A stretch of DNA of 64,000 nucleotides from Nonomuraea endophytica (GCF_014203235.1 NZ_JACHIN010000004.1:186001-250000), one strand, 5' to 3'; numbered from the stretch's first letter, positions 52,316 through 61,268 are shown. A program made the numbers and translations. The notes: a model not told the origin generated them from the sequence alone.

Positions 52316-53395
52316 ATGAAGTTACGTATCGCGATCACGGCCGTAGCCGCGGCCTGTGCGCTGATCACCCCCCTGCCCGCCCAGGCCGACACCCCAGACC
52401 TCGGCGGCCTCACCGGAGGCGACCTCCTCCGCTGGGACCTCAAGCAGACCGGCGTCACCAGCCGCCTGCGCGGGCTGGCTCCGGTGAGCCGGGACGTCGT
52501 GTGGGCCTCGGGCAGCGCGGGCACCGTGCTCAGGACGGCCAACGCCGGGCGTACCTGGCAGAACGTCTCCCCGCCCGGTGCGGCCGCGCTGCAGTTTCGG
52601 GACATCGAGGCGTTCGGGCCCGACACCGCCGTGGCGCTGTCCATCGGCGAGGGCACCGACTCGCGGGTCTACCGCACCGACGACGCCGGACGTACCTGGA
52701 CGGAGACCTTCCGCAACGACGAGCCGCGCGCCTTCTACGACTGCATGGCCTTCTTCGACCGCCGCCACGGGCTGGCGATGAGCGATCCGGTGGACGGGAG
52801 GTTCCGGATCCTGTCGACGTCGGACGGCGGGCGGAGCTGGGCGGTCCTGCCCTCCGAAGGGATGCCTGCGGCGCTGCCCGGTGAGGCCGGGTTCGCGGCC
52901 AGCGGGCAGTGCCTGGTGACGTCGGGCAGCCGGGACGCGTGGCTGGCCAGTGGCGGCGCCGAGCGTTCGCGTGTGTTCCACTCCCGCGACCGAGGGCGCA
53001 CCTGGACCGTGGCCGACACCCCCATCCCCGCCGGCGACCCCGCCCGAGGCGTGTTCGCCCTCGCCTTCCGCGGCCGGCACCAGGGCATCGCGGTCGGTGG
53101 CGACTACCGGCCCGACCAGGCCTCCCCCTCGGCGGGCGCCTACTCCGCCGACGGCGGCGCCACCTGGCGGCCCTCTCGCGTGCCGCCGCCCGCCTACCGC
53201 TCCGGCGTGGCGCTGCTCCCCCTGGCCGCGATCGCCGTGGGCCCGAGCGGCAGCGACATCTCCTTCACCGGCGGCCGGTCGTGGCACACGTTCGACACCG
53301 GCTCGTTCGACACCGTGTCGTGCACGCCCGACCTGAGCTGCTGGGCCGCGGGCGAGCAGGGCAGAGTGGCCCGCCTGGCCCTCACCCGCCACTGA
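52316..53395 (+). CDS. Secreted BNR/YCF48-like beta-propeller protein
   Basis: 359 residues from the ATG at 52316. Signal peptide 1-25 (IAITAVAAACALITPLPAQA). BNR/Asp-box motifs recur: TANAGRTWQNV, TDDAGRTWTETF, TSDGGRSWAVL, SRDRGRTWTVAD, SADGGATWRPSR and TGGRSWHTF. That gives six to seven blades. The family is close to YCF48/Hcf136-like and oxidoreductase-annotated proteins in actinomycetes; no catalytic residues of sialidase are present. It is secreted, role unknown. The frame is open far upstream through the repeat island, but only this start has a signal sequence. Confidence 0.85.
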   Translation: MKLRIAITAVAAACALITPLPAQADTPDLGGLTGGDLLRWDLKQTGVTSRLRGLAPVSRDVVWASGSAGTVLRTANAGRTWQNVSPPGAAALQFRDIEAFGPDTAVALSIGEGTDSRVYRTDDAGRTWTETFRNDEPRAFYDCMAFFDRRHGLAMSDPVDGRFRILSTSDGGRSWAVLPSEGMPAALPGEAGFAASGQCLVTSGSRDAWLASGGAERSRVFHSRDRGRTWTVADTPIPAGDPARGVFALAFRGRHQGIAVGGDYRPDQASPSAGAYSADGGATWRPSRVPPPAYRSGVALLPLAAIAVGPSGSDISFTGGRSWHTFDTGSFDTVSCTPDLSCWAAGEQGRVARLALTRH

Positions 53396-53488
53396 CCCAA
53401 CGTCCATAGGCCCACCGTCCACAGACCCACCAGCCACGGACCCACCCGCCGCCGACCGACCGGGCGCGCCACCTGCCCAGCCGGGTGT

Positions 53489-53523
53489 GCCCCCTGCCCA
53501 GCCGCCAGGACAGGGCAGGGGGC
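53489..53523. terminator. Bidirectional hairpin between convergent genes
   Basis: An 11-base perfect stem (gccccctgccc / gggcagggggc) with a 13-base loop lies between the BNR gene (+) and the VOC gene (-), 9 bases from the VOC stop codon. It would stop transcription from both sides. Upstream, at 53396-53450, short direct repeats of cccaccgtccac type occur. Confidence 0.65.
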
Positions 53524-53531
53524 GGACCGGG

Positions 53532-54293
53532 TCAGCCGGAGCTGGTCATGACGGCGAAGCGGACGCCGTGCGGGTCGGTCAGGATGGCGAAGCGGCCGAC
53601 CCCGTCCACCGTCTCGGCGGCCACCGCCACCGCCCCGCCCAGTGCCTGCGCCTTGGCCACGGCCGCGTCGCAGTCGCCCACCTCGATGTACGGCAGCCAG
53701 TGCGGCGGCACGCCCGGCATGGGCACGAGCCCGGCCATGCTGTCGTCGGCGCCGCCGCCGGGCGGGGTGACGACGGTGTAGGTCATCTCGCCCATCGGCA
53801 TGTCCTCGAAGCTCCAGTCGAACACCGAGCGGTAGAACCCCTGCCCGCCGCCGGTGTCGGGCGTGTAGAGCTCGGCCCAGCACAGCGAGCCCGGCACGGT
53901 CACCAGCTCCAGCCCCTTGAGCTGCCCCGGCTCCCAGATGGCGAACTGCGCCCCCGCCGGGTCGGTGAACTGCGCGATGCGCCCCTCGGGCCCGACCTCG
54001 GACGGCGCCATGCGGACCGCGCCCCCGGCCTGCTCGACGGCCTTGGCGGTGGCCTCGGCGTCGGTGCTGCGGAAGTAGAGGATCCAGGCGGGGCTGGCCC
54101 CCTCCTCGGTGAGCTTGCCCACCGCCGCGACGGTCTTGCCGTCCTGCTGGAACGACCCGTAGTCGCCGCCGCCCGGCATCGTGTGGTGGCTCCACCCGAA
54201 CAGCTCGGTGTAGAAGGCCACGGTCGCGGGGAGGTCGGGGCTCCCGAGGTCGAGCCAGACCGGGGTGCCCGGAAGGTTCTTCGTGGTGAGCAT
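53532..54293 (-). CDS. VOC family protein, two glyoxalase-like domains
   Basis: 253 residues. Two tandem VOC domains, each with the opening pattern (PVWLDLGSPDLPATVAFYTELFGW and CWAELYTPDTGGGQGFYRSVF). C-terminal ends AQFAIWEPGQ and GRFAILTDPHGVRFAVM support this. The arrangement is the common actinobacterial hydroxylase/glyoxalase-resistance family. Metal ligand sets are incomplete by eye. The role is unknown, and it is a single gene. Confidence 0.9.
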   Translation of the reverse strand: MLTTKNLPGTPVWLDLGSPDLPATVAFYTELFGWSHHTMPGGGDYGSFQQDGKTVAAVGKLTEEGASPAWILYFRSTDAEATAKAVEQAGGAVRMAPSEVGPEGRIAQFTDPAGAQFAIWEPGQLKGLELVTVPGSLCWAELYTPDTGGGQGFYRSVFDWSFEDMPMGEMTYTVVTPPGGGADDSMAGLVPMPGVPPHWLPYIEVGDCDAAVAKAQALGGAVAVAAETVDGVGRFAILTDPHGVRFAVMTSSG

Positions 54294-54438
54294 GGCGTGC
54301 TCCTTCGTGTGGATGATGGTCGGCCCGCCGCCTCACGGTGCGGAGGGGATTGAGGGCGACGCCACTTGTCAGCGTCGCACACGGCGTCGGGGATGAGGAG
54401 AGCCTAGCGAGTTTCGAATGTGTGTTCAGGCGATCACG

Positions 54439-54444
54439 TACAAT
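54439..54444 (+). promoter_or_regulatory. -10 element for a leaderless AlkB-like gene
   Basis: tacaat ends 7 bases before the ATG at 54452, so transcription would start at the start codon; no ribosome-binding site is visible. A 7-base inverted repeat (tgtgttc at 54421-54427, gaacaca at 54446-54452) flanks it with an 18-base spacer and could be an operator. Confidence 0.5.
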
Positions 54445-54451
54445 CGAACAC

Positions 54452-55075
54452 ATGGATGTGCTCTTCCAAGGCTCACTGCTCGACGTGGACGAGAAACCGG
54501 GTCCGGGCCCGCTCGCGCCGGTGCGCACCCGGCTGTCGCGGGGAGCATGGATCGACGTGCTGCCCGGCTGGCTCGGCGGCGCCGACGCGCTGTTCGACCG
54601 GCTGCTGCGCGAGGTGCCGTGGCAGGCCGAGCGCCGGGTCATGTATGACCGGGTGGTCGACGTGCCGCGCCTGCAGAAGTTCTACGGCGAGGACGAGCCC
54701 CTGCCCGACCCGGTCCTGACCGAGGCCAAGGCCGCGCTCGACGCCCACTACGCCGGGGAGCTGGGCGAGCCGTTCCGCACCGCGGGCCTGTGCCTCTACC
54801 GCGACGGCCGCGACAGCGTCGCCTGGCACGGCGACACGATCGGCCGCGCCGCCGCCGAGGACACGATGGTCGCCATCGTCTCGGTCGGCTCGCCGCGCAG
54901 TCTGCTGCTCCGTCCGAGGGGCGGCGGCCCGTCGGTGCGCCGCGAGCTGGGCCACGGCGACCTCATCGTGATGGGCGGCAGCTGCCAGCGCACCTGGGAG
55001 CACGCCGTGCCGAAGACCGCGCGGCCGTGCGGGCCGAGGATCAGCGTGCAGTTCCGTCCGCGCGGGGTGCGCTGA
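54452..55075 (+). CDS. AlkB-like Fe(II)/2-oxoglutarate dioxygenase
   Basis: 207 residues. Double-stranded beta-helix of the AlkB type: iron ligands H-x-D in VAWHGDTIGR and the distal histidine in RTWEHAVPKT, with the arginines binding 2-oxoglutarate and substrate in PRISVQFRPR. It removes alkyl lesions such as 1-methyladenine from DNA or RNA by oxidation; some actinobacterial members have other substrates. It is monocistronic, leaderless, and overlaps the convergent MFS gene end by 35 bases. Confidence 0.92.
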   Translation: MDVLFQGSLLDVDEKPGPGPLAPVRTRLSRGAWIDVLPGWLGGADALFDRLLREVPWQAERRVMYDRVVDVPRLQKFYGEDEPLPDPVLTEAKAALDAHYAGELGEPFRTAGLCLYRDGRDSVAWHGDTIGRAAAEDTMVAIVSVGSPRSLLLRPRGGGPSVRRELGHGDLIVMGGSCQRTWEHAVPKTARPCGPRISVQFRPRGVR

Positions 55076-56222
55076 GCGACAGCGCCCAGTAGGCCACGAC
55101 CGCCGCCGCCTGCAGCGCCGCACCCGCGGCAAGAGCGAGGGGCACGGAGTGTACGGCCAGCGGCCCGGCCACCGCGGACCCGGCGGCGAACGAGGTGATC
55201 TTCAGGCTGGCGCCGGTGGTGAAGATCTGGCTTCTCAGCCGGTCGGGGGCGTCGCGGTGCCGTACCGCGAAAAGGGCGGTGAGCTGCGGGCCTTCGCCCA
55301 CGCCCGCGATCGCGGCGGCCAGGACGGCGAGCGCGAAGGAGTCGGCGAGCGCCGCGACGGCGATGCCCGCCCCAACCACTGCGGTGGCGGCGACGAGCGC
55401 GCCGTCGGGCCACCAGCTCCCGGCGGCGGGAAGGCGGTGGGCCAGGACCGCGTTGGCGCCGAGGGCGGTGGCGGCGGTCACGGCCAGGAGCAGCGCCCCG
55501 AACCCGGCGCTGCCCACGAGCCGCTCGCCCAGCAGCGGCGTGCACACGACCAGCATCGCGACCCCGGCCATGGAGATCATCGAGGTCACGGTGGCCCGGC
55601 GCAGCGAGGGGTGGCCGGTGATCGCCCGCGCTCCGGCCAGGAGCTCGGCCGCGACCGAGGCTCCCTTCTCCACGTGTTCGCGCTGCGGCAGGGACAGGGC
55701 GACGGGCAGGGACGCGGCGATGAGGACGCAGGCGGCGATCACCGGCACGGAGCCGCCGCCGAAGGCCGCCATGAGCCCGGCGAGCGCGGGTCCGAGCAGG
55801 GCGGCGACGTTGTAGGAGATCGAGTCGAGGGCGTTGGCGCGCGGGAGCGAGCCGGCGGGCACCGCCAGGGGCAGCTGCGCCGTCCAGCCGCCGCTCAGCG
55901 CGGGCCCGAGCAGCCCGGTGAGCACCGCGAGCCCGATCACCAGCCCGTCGGGCACCCGGCCGAGGAGGGCGAGGATCACCAGGAGCCCGCCCGTGTACCC
56001 GGTGAGGCACCAGGCCAGCAGCCGGCCCGGCCGGCGGGCCCGGTCGAGCAGCACGCCGAGCAGCGGCCCGCCCACCGAGGCCGAGACCGTCAGCCCCGCG
56101 AGCAGCCATCCCGCGACAGCCGGCGACCCGCTGACGGCCAGCCCCAGCACGAGCAGCGCGGGCCCGGACATGTCGTCGCCGGTACGCGCCGAGGCCGCAC
56201 CGAGCATGTAACGCCATAACAT
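55041..56222 (-). CDS. MFS transporter
   Basis: 393 residues with about 12 membrane segments, starting MLWRYMLGAASARTGDDMSG. Motif A remnant: GVLLDRARRPGRLLAW. The middle loop REHVEKGASVAAEL is short. Ten bases separate it from the upstream CGNR regulator gene on the same strand, so they form an operon. It is probably a drug or metabolite exporter. The substrate is unknown. Confidence 0.88.
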   Translation of the reverse strand: MLWRYMLGAASARTGDDMSGPALLVLGLAVSGSPAVAGWLLAGLTVSASVGGPLLGVLLDRARRPGRLLAWCLTGYTGGLLVILALLGRVPDGLVIGLAVLTGLLGPALSGGWTAQLPLAVPAGSLPRANALDSISYNVAALLGPALAGLMAAFGGGSVPVIAACVLIAASLPVALSLPQREHVEKGASVAAELLAGARAITGHPSLRRATVTSMISMAGVAMLVVCTPLLGERLVGSAGFGALLLAVTAATALGANAVLAHRLPAAGSWWPDGALVAATAVVGAGIAVAALADSFALAVLAAAIAGVGEGPQLTALFAVRHRDAPDRLRSQIFTTGASLKITSFAAGSAVAGPLAVHSVPLALAAGAALQAAAVVAYWALSLSAPRADGTAR

Positions 56223-56232
56223 GAAGGAGACG

Positions 56233-56769
56233 TTACAGGTCCCGGGAGGCGGCGCGGTGGGCGGCCACCCGCTCCCGAGTGGCGCAGCGCGGCGAGCAGT
56301 AGCGCCTGGGGCTGCCGCCCGAGGTGTCCAGGAACGGCCGGCCGCAGGTCGCCGAGGCGCACAGCCCCGCGGGCACCCGCTGGTGATCGGCCAGCAGCAC
56401 CGCCATCGACATCGCCGACGAGGCCAGGAACCACTCCGCCCACGGCGCGTCGTCGTCGCGGTCCACGTGCAGGTGCCAGGACGTCGTGCCGCCGTGGTCG
56501 GTCAGGCGGGGCGGGCAGGCGGCGCCGGCGAGCAGCCCGTTGAGCAGCCGCGCCGCCTCACCGGCCGACGGGGCGGCGAACAGCTCCATGAGGCGCCCGG
56601 CGGCCGCGCGCATCGCGCGCACGTCGCCCGGCGACAGCTCCAGCGGGCCCGGCTCCCCGTGAGCCCGCAGGACATCGGCGATCGACCCCGGAGTCGGCTC
56701 CTCCCACAGCAGGGCCTCGCACAACGCCACCGCCCGCGCCGCCATCGCCTTGGTCGAATGCACCTCCAT
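56233..56769 (-). CDS. CGNR zinc-finger (ABATE-like) transcriptional regulator
   Basis: 178 residues. The C-terminal zinc ribbon is clear: LCASATCGRPFLDTSGGSPR then RYCSPRCATRERVAAHR, the CGNR pattern with four cysteines and with CAT in place of CGN. The N-terminal 125 residues fit the ABATE/stress-type partner domain. Likely it regulates the MFS gene immediately downstream. Confidence 0.88.
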   Translation of the reverse strand: MEVHSTKAMAARAVALCEALLWEEPTPGSIADVLRAHGEPGPLELSPGDVRAMRAAAGRLMELFAAPSAGEAARLLNGLLAGAACPPRLTDHGGTTSWHLHVDRDDDAPWAEWFLASSAMSMAVLLADHQRVPAGLCASATCGRPFLDTSGGSPRRYCSPRCATRERVAAHRAASRDL

Positions 56770-56786
56770 CCCAGCAGCGTACGGCT

Positions 56787-57752
56787 TCAGCCCCCGCAGG
56801 CGGCGAAGACGTAGGAGTCGGCCAGGACGCTGTAGCGGTCCCTGACCGTGACCTTGCCGGACGGCACCTCGACCCGCACGACCGTCATCCGCGTCGCTCC
56901 GCTCTCCGGCACGTTCGCCAGGTGGAGTGTCACCTGGTTCTCGCCCGTCCAGTCGGCCTTCAGCACCTCACCCTTGGGCAGCGTGAGCCGGATCTTCGCG
57001 GTGACCTGGTCAACAGAGCTGTCGTACAGGACCAGCGCGGGCTTCTTACCCTGGATCACGTTGGCGATCGTCGCGCCGTCGGCGGCCAGCGCGTAGGGGC
57101 CGTTGAAGGCGACGACCTGCGGCGGGGTCACCCGGCGCACCTGCTCACCGTTGTCGCGGTAGACGGCCAGGTCGGTCACGGGCTCCTCGCCCTCGGCCGA
57201 GGTGAGCAGCTCGTCGGCGTCGCCGCTGAAGCCGGAGACCGCCTCGCCCTTGCCGGCCGAGCCGAGCTGCGTGCCGCTCACGGTGTCGAAGATCCGCGTC
57301 TGCTTCCCGGAGATCGCCGCGGCCAGCTTGGCGCCGTCGTCGGAGAGCAGGAGCGTCACGTCGTACTGCGCGACCCGCGGCAGCGCGCCCTCGGCCAGCA
57401 GCTTCACCCCGCCGCCGATCGTGCGGACGGCCAGGCGTCCGCGTTTGGTGAAGTAGGCGACGTGGCTGCCGTCGCCGCTGACCGCGATCGGCGCCACCTG
57501 ATAGCCCGAGGAGGTGCCGTCGGCGTGCCTGGCCACGGTCTGCGCGTCACGCAGCGGCCGCTGCTTGCCGTCGTGCGTGACCAGCCGCCAGGGTCCGCAC
57601 GGCCGCCGCTCGCCCTTCTTGTCGGCGCAGCCCTTCACCGAGGCGTAGCGGACGGCGTCGTGGTCGTGCGGCCCCGCCAGCGCCGGGGCGGCCGGTGACA
57701 GGCTCAGGGCGAGGGCGCCCGCGGCCAGCGCGGCGGTGAACCTGATCTTCAT
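56787..57752 (-). CDS. Secreted beta-propeller-like protein, paralogue 2
   Basis: 321 residues from the ATG at 57752 (signal MKIRFTAALAAGALALSLSP). The mature part has a conserved head VKGCADKKGERRPCGPWRLV with two cysteines, then TolB/WD-like strands (PIAVSGDGSHVAYFTKRGRL, DVTLLLSDDGAKLAAAI). The ending RDRYSVLADSYVFAACGG matches its neighbour's ending. About 30-35 percent similar by eye to the gene 5 bases upstream, so a tandem duplication. Function unknown, probably extracellular. Confidence 0.8.
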   Translation of the reverse strand: MKIRFTAALAAGALALSLSPAAPALAGPHDHDAVRYASVKGCADKKGERRPCGPWRLVTHDGKQRPLRDAQTVARHADGTSSGYQVAPIAVSGDGSHVAYFTKRGRLAVRTIGGGVKLLAEGALPRVAQYDVTLLLSDDGAKLAAAISGKQTRIFDTVSGTQLGSAGKGEAVSGFSGDADELLTSAEGEEPVTDLAVYRDNGEQVRRVTPPQVVAFNGPYALAADGATIANVIQGKKPALVLYDSSVDQVTAKIRLTLPKGEVLKADWTGENQVTLHLANVPESGATRMTVVRVEVPSGKVTVRDRYSVLADSYVFAACGG

Positions 57753-57757
57753 GGCCT

Positions 57758-58747
57758 TCACTCCCCCGCCAGCCGCGCGGCGTACCTGGCCGCGCTGATC
57801 GTGTAGCGGTCACGCTTGGTGAGCGTGCCCGTCGAGGTGTCCACGCCGGCCGACCACCCGTGCCCCACGCCGCTCTCCCCCTGGTAGAACAGCACGCCGA
57901 GGCCGCCGACGCGGTCGTAGGAGGCGACCGCGGGCACGTAGCCCTTGGGCGCCGCCAGCTTCAGCGACGGGCCCATCTCGCCGCTGGTCATGTCGTACTC
58001 GCGCAGCTTGGGCGGCCTGACCCCGTCGTAGTCGCCGGGGATGAGCGCGGCGACGTTCCTGCCGTCGGCGGCCAGGGCGTACACGCCGGCCGCGCCGACG
58101 ACCTGCGGCGGCGTGCGCCGGATTGGCGGCCGGCCGTCGGTATGGTGCACGACCAGCGCGGTGGTGTTGTCGGTGAGGTTGCGCGTGGCCAGCAGCTCGT
58201 CCCCGTCGGAGCTGAAGGCCTGCGGAACGTCGTCCGCCGGAAGGTTCACCGTCGCTCCCGTCCTGACGGTGACGATCTTGCCGGGCTTGTTGCCGTCGGT
58301 GTGGTCGATCGCGATCCGGTCGCCGCGTGGCGACAGGCGCAGCGTGAGGTCCATGGTTCCCGACGCCTTCGGGGTCAGGGACTTCGGCAGCGCGGTGACC
58401 CGGCCGCCGGCGGCGGGCCGTACCACCAGGCGGTGGTCGCTCGCGCGCAGGTAGGCGATCCACCGGCCGTCACCGCTGACGGCGAACGGCGCCTCCTGGT
58501 ACTGCGGGACGCCCTTTTCGTCGGTGGCCGCGGCGGCGGCGCCGGGCACGGTGACCGTGCGGCCGTCGCGCATGATCAGCCGCCATTGTCCGCACGGGTA
58601 GGAGACGTCCTGCTTGTCCGTGCAGGACTTGATCCATGCGGCCCTGGCCTCGGGCGCCGCCCCGGCGTGCGCGGCGGCGGGCGTCGCGGCCCATCCGGCG
58701 GCGAGCACCGCCGCGACGACCGTGGCGGCCGCTGAGTTGTGTCTCAT
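57758..58747 (-). CDS. Secreted beta-propeller-like protein, paralogue 1
   Basis: 329 residues from the ATG at 58747 with aaaggagga upstream. Signal about 1-30 (AAATVVAAVLAAGWAATPAAA). Head IKSCTDKQDVSYPCGQWRLI and tail LTKRDRYTISAARYAARL are shared with paralogue 2. Strands such as PFAVSGDGRWIAYLRASDHR support a propeller. First gene of the pair. No enzyme motif seen. Confidence 0.82.
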   Translation of the reverse strand: MRHNSAAATVVAAVLAAGWAATPAAAHAGAAPEARAAWIKSCTDKQDVSYPCGQWRLIMRDGRTVTVPGAAAAATDEKGVPQYQEAPFAVSGDGRWIAYLRASDHRLVVRPAAGGRVTALPKSLTPKASGTMDLTLRLSPRGDRIAIDHTDGNKPGKIVTVRTGATVNLPADDVPQAFSSDGDELLATRNLTDNTTALVVHHTDGRPPIRRTPPQVVGAAGVYALAADGRNVAALIPGDYDGVRPPKLREYDMTSGEMGPSLKLAAPKGYVPAVASYDRVGGLGVLFYQGESGVGHGWSAGVDTSTGTLTKRDRYTISAARYAARLAGE

Positions 58748-58815
58748 CCTCGTCCTCCTTTCGCTCACAGGGTTGGACCCGTGCGGAAGGAGGACGGTTG
58801 GTCACAGCTCGGCCA

Positions 58816-59184
58816 CTATTCGCGCTGGAGGGGCCGCCTCCCGGCGAAGCCGAGCTCGTCGCGGTGGTACCAGCCCAGTTCGAGCTCGCCCTCGATCCAG
58901 CACAGGCCCACCGGCCGCCCGCCGATCACCGAGGGGAAGTCGAGCAGCACCGGCGCGATCCCCTTCACCTGCAGCCCGCGCTCGTGCCAGCCGCTGATGA
59001 TCTCCTCGATCCGCGCCTCCAGGGCCTTCAGCTCGGCCAGGCCGCCCAGCGGGGAGACGCCTTCCTGCTGGCGGTCGAAGGCGATCTCGGCGAGGTCGGC
59101 GCGGGCGGCGACCAGCCGCTCCGCCTCTTCGAGGATTCCGGGCAGCATCGCGCGCGCCTCGTCGAGGGTGAAGGTCCGCTCCAT
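58816..59184 (-). CDS. DUF2203 family protein
   Basis: 122 residues. The DUF2203 pattern is clear: FTLDEARAMLPGILEEAERL at the start, then the helical pair with LKALEARIEEIISGWHERGLQVKG and the strand LLDFPSVIGGRPVGLCWIEGE then ELGWYHRDELGFAGRRPL. Small soluble protein of unknown function. It is 9 bases downstream of the GntR gene on the same strand and may be cotranscribed with it. Confidence 0.87.
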   Translation of the reverse strand: MERTFTLDEARAMLPGILEEAERLVAARADLAEIAFDRQQEGVSPLGGLAELKALEARIEEIISGWHERGLQVKGIAPVLLDFPSVIGGRPVGLCWIEGELELGWYHRDELGFAGRRPLQRE

Positions 59185-59193
59185 GACCGCACG

Positions 59194-59874
59194 CTATCGG
59201 CTGGGGTCGTAGGCGCGGACGAGCAGCCGCTCGGCGTGGTCCAGATAGTCGGCGAGAAAGCCGGCCGCCTCGTCCGTGCGGCCGGCCTCGATGAGCTCCA
59301 GCAGCTTGCGGTTGAGCTCGACGAACGGCTCGTGGAAGGTACGCGGGTTCTTCATCACGTGGAAGACCAGCCGCAGCTCGGCCAGGAGCTGCCGCATGGT
59401 CTCATCCAGCCTGGGGCTGCCGTTCATGGCGACCAGCGCCTGGTGGAAGCGGATGTTGGCGGTGCCGACGCCGCGCCAGTCATCGGCAGCGGCCGACCTT
59501 TCGGCGTCGGCGACCGCCTCCCTGATCACCGCCAGCGCCGCCCCCGTGGGGCGCCGGCGCACCGCCGCGTCCTGAAGCACGCGGCGGACGCGGTAGAGGT
59601 CGGCCACGTCCTCGGCCGACAGCACGCGGACGAAGACGCCGCGGTTGAGCCGATGATCCAGCAGCCGCTCGTGCCCGAGCAGCCGGAAGGCCTCGCGCAG
59701 CGTGTTGCGCGAGACGCCGAGCGCCTCGGAGATGGACTCCTCCGACAATCGCTGCCCAGGCTCGAAGAACCCCTCGATGATGCGGTCGCGCAGGATGTCG
59801 GCCACCCGCTCCGCCGTGCTGGTACGCCCGAGCCTGGATCGCTCGCGCTCGAGATCCGCAACCGCGTCATCCAC
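59194..59874 (-). CDS. GntR family regulator (FadR/FCD type)
   Basis: 226 residues from the GTG at 59874; a TTG at 59919 opens the same frame. Winged helix at about 15-75 (VADILRDRIIEGFFEPGQRL, LGVSRNTLREAFRLLGHERL). The C-terminal FCD domain has the metal ligands in ADLYRVRRVLQ, FHQALVAMNGSPRL and the histidine in YLDHAERLL. It is divergent from the MHS transporter at 59960, whose gene it probably represses until its carboxylate-type ligand appears. Confidence 0.9.
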   Translation of the reverse strand: MDDAVADLERERSRLGRTSTAERVADILRDRIIEGFFEPGQRLSEESISEALGVSRNTLREAFRLLGHERLLDHRLNRGVFVRVLSAEDVADLYRVRRVLQDAAVRRRPTGAALAVIREAVADAERSAAADDWRGVGTANIRFHQALVAMNGSPRLDETMRQLLAELRLVFHVMKNPRTFHEPFVELNRKLLELIEAGRTDEAAGFLADYLDHAERLLVRAYDPSR

Positions 59875-59915
59875 ATGTAACAGACAATCACCCCACAAAC
59901 CTCTTGTCGAATTGT

Positions 59916-59934
59916 TCAACGATCCTTACGTTGA
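59916..59934. promoter_or_regulatory. Dyad between the GntR and MHS transporter genes
   Basis: tcaacg (59916-59921) and cgttga (59929-59934) form a 6-base inverted repeat with a 7-base spacer, 25 bases before the transporter ATG. It is a candidate site for the divergent GntR regulator. Support is positional only. Confidence 0.35.
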
Positions 59935-59959
59935 GAGATAACCAACGAAAGGCGATGCG

Positions 59960-61252
59960 ATGTCTGGCTCCCCCCAACAGACGCGGCGGGTGATCCTCGC
60001 CAGCCTGGTCGGCACGTCGCTGGAGTGGTACGACTTCTTCCTCTACACGACGGCGTCGACGCTGGTCTTCGGCAAGCTGTTCTTCCCGACGCTCGACCCG
60101 TTCAACGCCACGCTCGCGGCGCTGGCCTCCAATGCCGTCGCCTTCGTCGCCCGGCCGCTCGGCGGTGTCGTGTTCGGCCACTTCGGCGACCGCGTGGGAC
60201 GCAAGACCGTCCTCGTCGTCACCCTTCTCATGATGGGCATCGCGACCTTCCTCATCGGCGTGCTGCCCGGCTTCGACAGCGTCGGCGTCCTGGCCCCGGT
60301 CCTGCTGGTCACGCTCCGCTTCATCCAGGGCCTCGGACTGGGCGGCGAGTGGGGCGGCGCGGTCATCATGACCATGGAGCACGGCGACCAGCGCCGCCGC
60401 GGCTTCAACGCCAGCTGGCCACAGGTGGGGGTGCCCGCCGGTTACGTCCTGGCCACCGCCCTGCTGACCGTCCTGTCCCTGACGCTGACCAACGAGGCGT
60501 TCCTGTCATGGGGGTGGCGGGTGCCGTTCCTGCTGTCGGGGGTCCTGGTGCTGGTCGGCTTCTGGGTACGGCGCCGCGTCTCCGAATCCCCGCAGTTCGC
60601 CGAGATCGACACCAAGGGCGCGAAGGCCAAGATGCCCCTCCTTGAGGTCATCCGCACCCACCCGAGGGCACTGCTGTCCGCCTTCGCCGCCCGGATCGGC
60701 GTGGACGTGGCCTTCTACACCTTCACCGCCTACATCCTCGTCTACATCACCACCACGCTGGGCATGGACCGCTCGGTCGGCCTCAACGCGGTGCTGATCG
60801 GCTCGGCACTGCAGTTGTTCCTCATCCCGGCGTTCGGCGCGCTGTCGGACCGCGTCGGCCGCCGCACGGTGTACCTGGCCGGCGTCGTGGCGGCCGCCGT
60901 CTGGGTCTTCGCCTTCTTCCCGCTGCTGGAGACCCGGTCGTTCCCGCTGATCGCGCTCGCCGCGATCGTCGCGCTGATCACCCACGCCGCCATGTACGGC
61001 CCGCAGGCCGCCTTCATCGCCGAGCTCTTCAGCACCCGGCTGCGCTACAGCGGCGCCTCCATGGGCTATCAGGTGGCCGGGATCGTCGGCGGCGCCCTGG
61101 CCCCGATCATCGCGCTGAAGCTCTTCGACACCTACAAGTCGACGCTGGCCGTGTCGGTCTACGTGGTCATCGCGCTGGCGATCACCGCGGTCGGCCTGGC
61201 CATCGCGCCGTCCGGCCAGGACCAGGACGTACGGGTCCCCCAGCAGGCCTGA
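59960..61252 (+). CDS. MFS transporter, metabolite:H+ symporter (MHS) family
   Basis: 430 residues, about 12 membrane segments. MHS signature LVGTSLEWYDFFLYTTASTL near the N-terminus, then motif A GHFGDRVGRKTVLV and later GALSDRVGRRTV. The charged loop RVSESPQFAEIDTKGAKAK lies between segments 6 and 7. Close to shikimate, citrate/tricarballylate or alpha-ketoglutarate permeases of this family. Substrate unresolved. It is controlled by the divergent GntR gene, most likely. Confidence 0.92.
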   Translation: MSGSPQQTRRVILASLVGTSLEWYDFFLYTTASTLVFGKLFFPTLDPFNATLAALASNAVAFVARPLGGVVFGHFGDRVGRKTVLVVTLLMMGIATFLIGVLPGFDSVGVLAPVLLVTLRFIQGLGLGGEWGGAVIMTMEHGDQRRRGFNASWPQVGVPAGYVLATALLTVLSLTLTNEAFLSWGWRVPFLLSGVLVLVGFWVRRRVSESPQFAEIDTKGAKAKMPLLEVIRTHPRALLSAFAARIGVDVAFYTFTAYILVYITTTLGMDRSVGLNAVLIGSALQLFLIPAFGALSDRVGRRTVYLAGVVAAAVWVFAFFPLLETRSFPLIALAAIVALITHAAMYGPQAAFIAELFSTRLRYSGASMGYQVAGIVGGALAPIIALKLFDTYKSTLAVSVYVVIALAITAVGLAIAPSGQDQDVRVPQQA

Positions 61253-61268
61253 GCCCTCGCGGAAGGGT

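Noticed and set aside
54414..54429. LexA/SOS box before the AlkB-like gene
   Set aside because: Only about 9 of 12 consensus positions of TCGAAC-N4-GTTCGA match and the right half-site is broken, so it is not listed as a feature.
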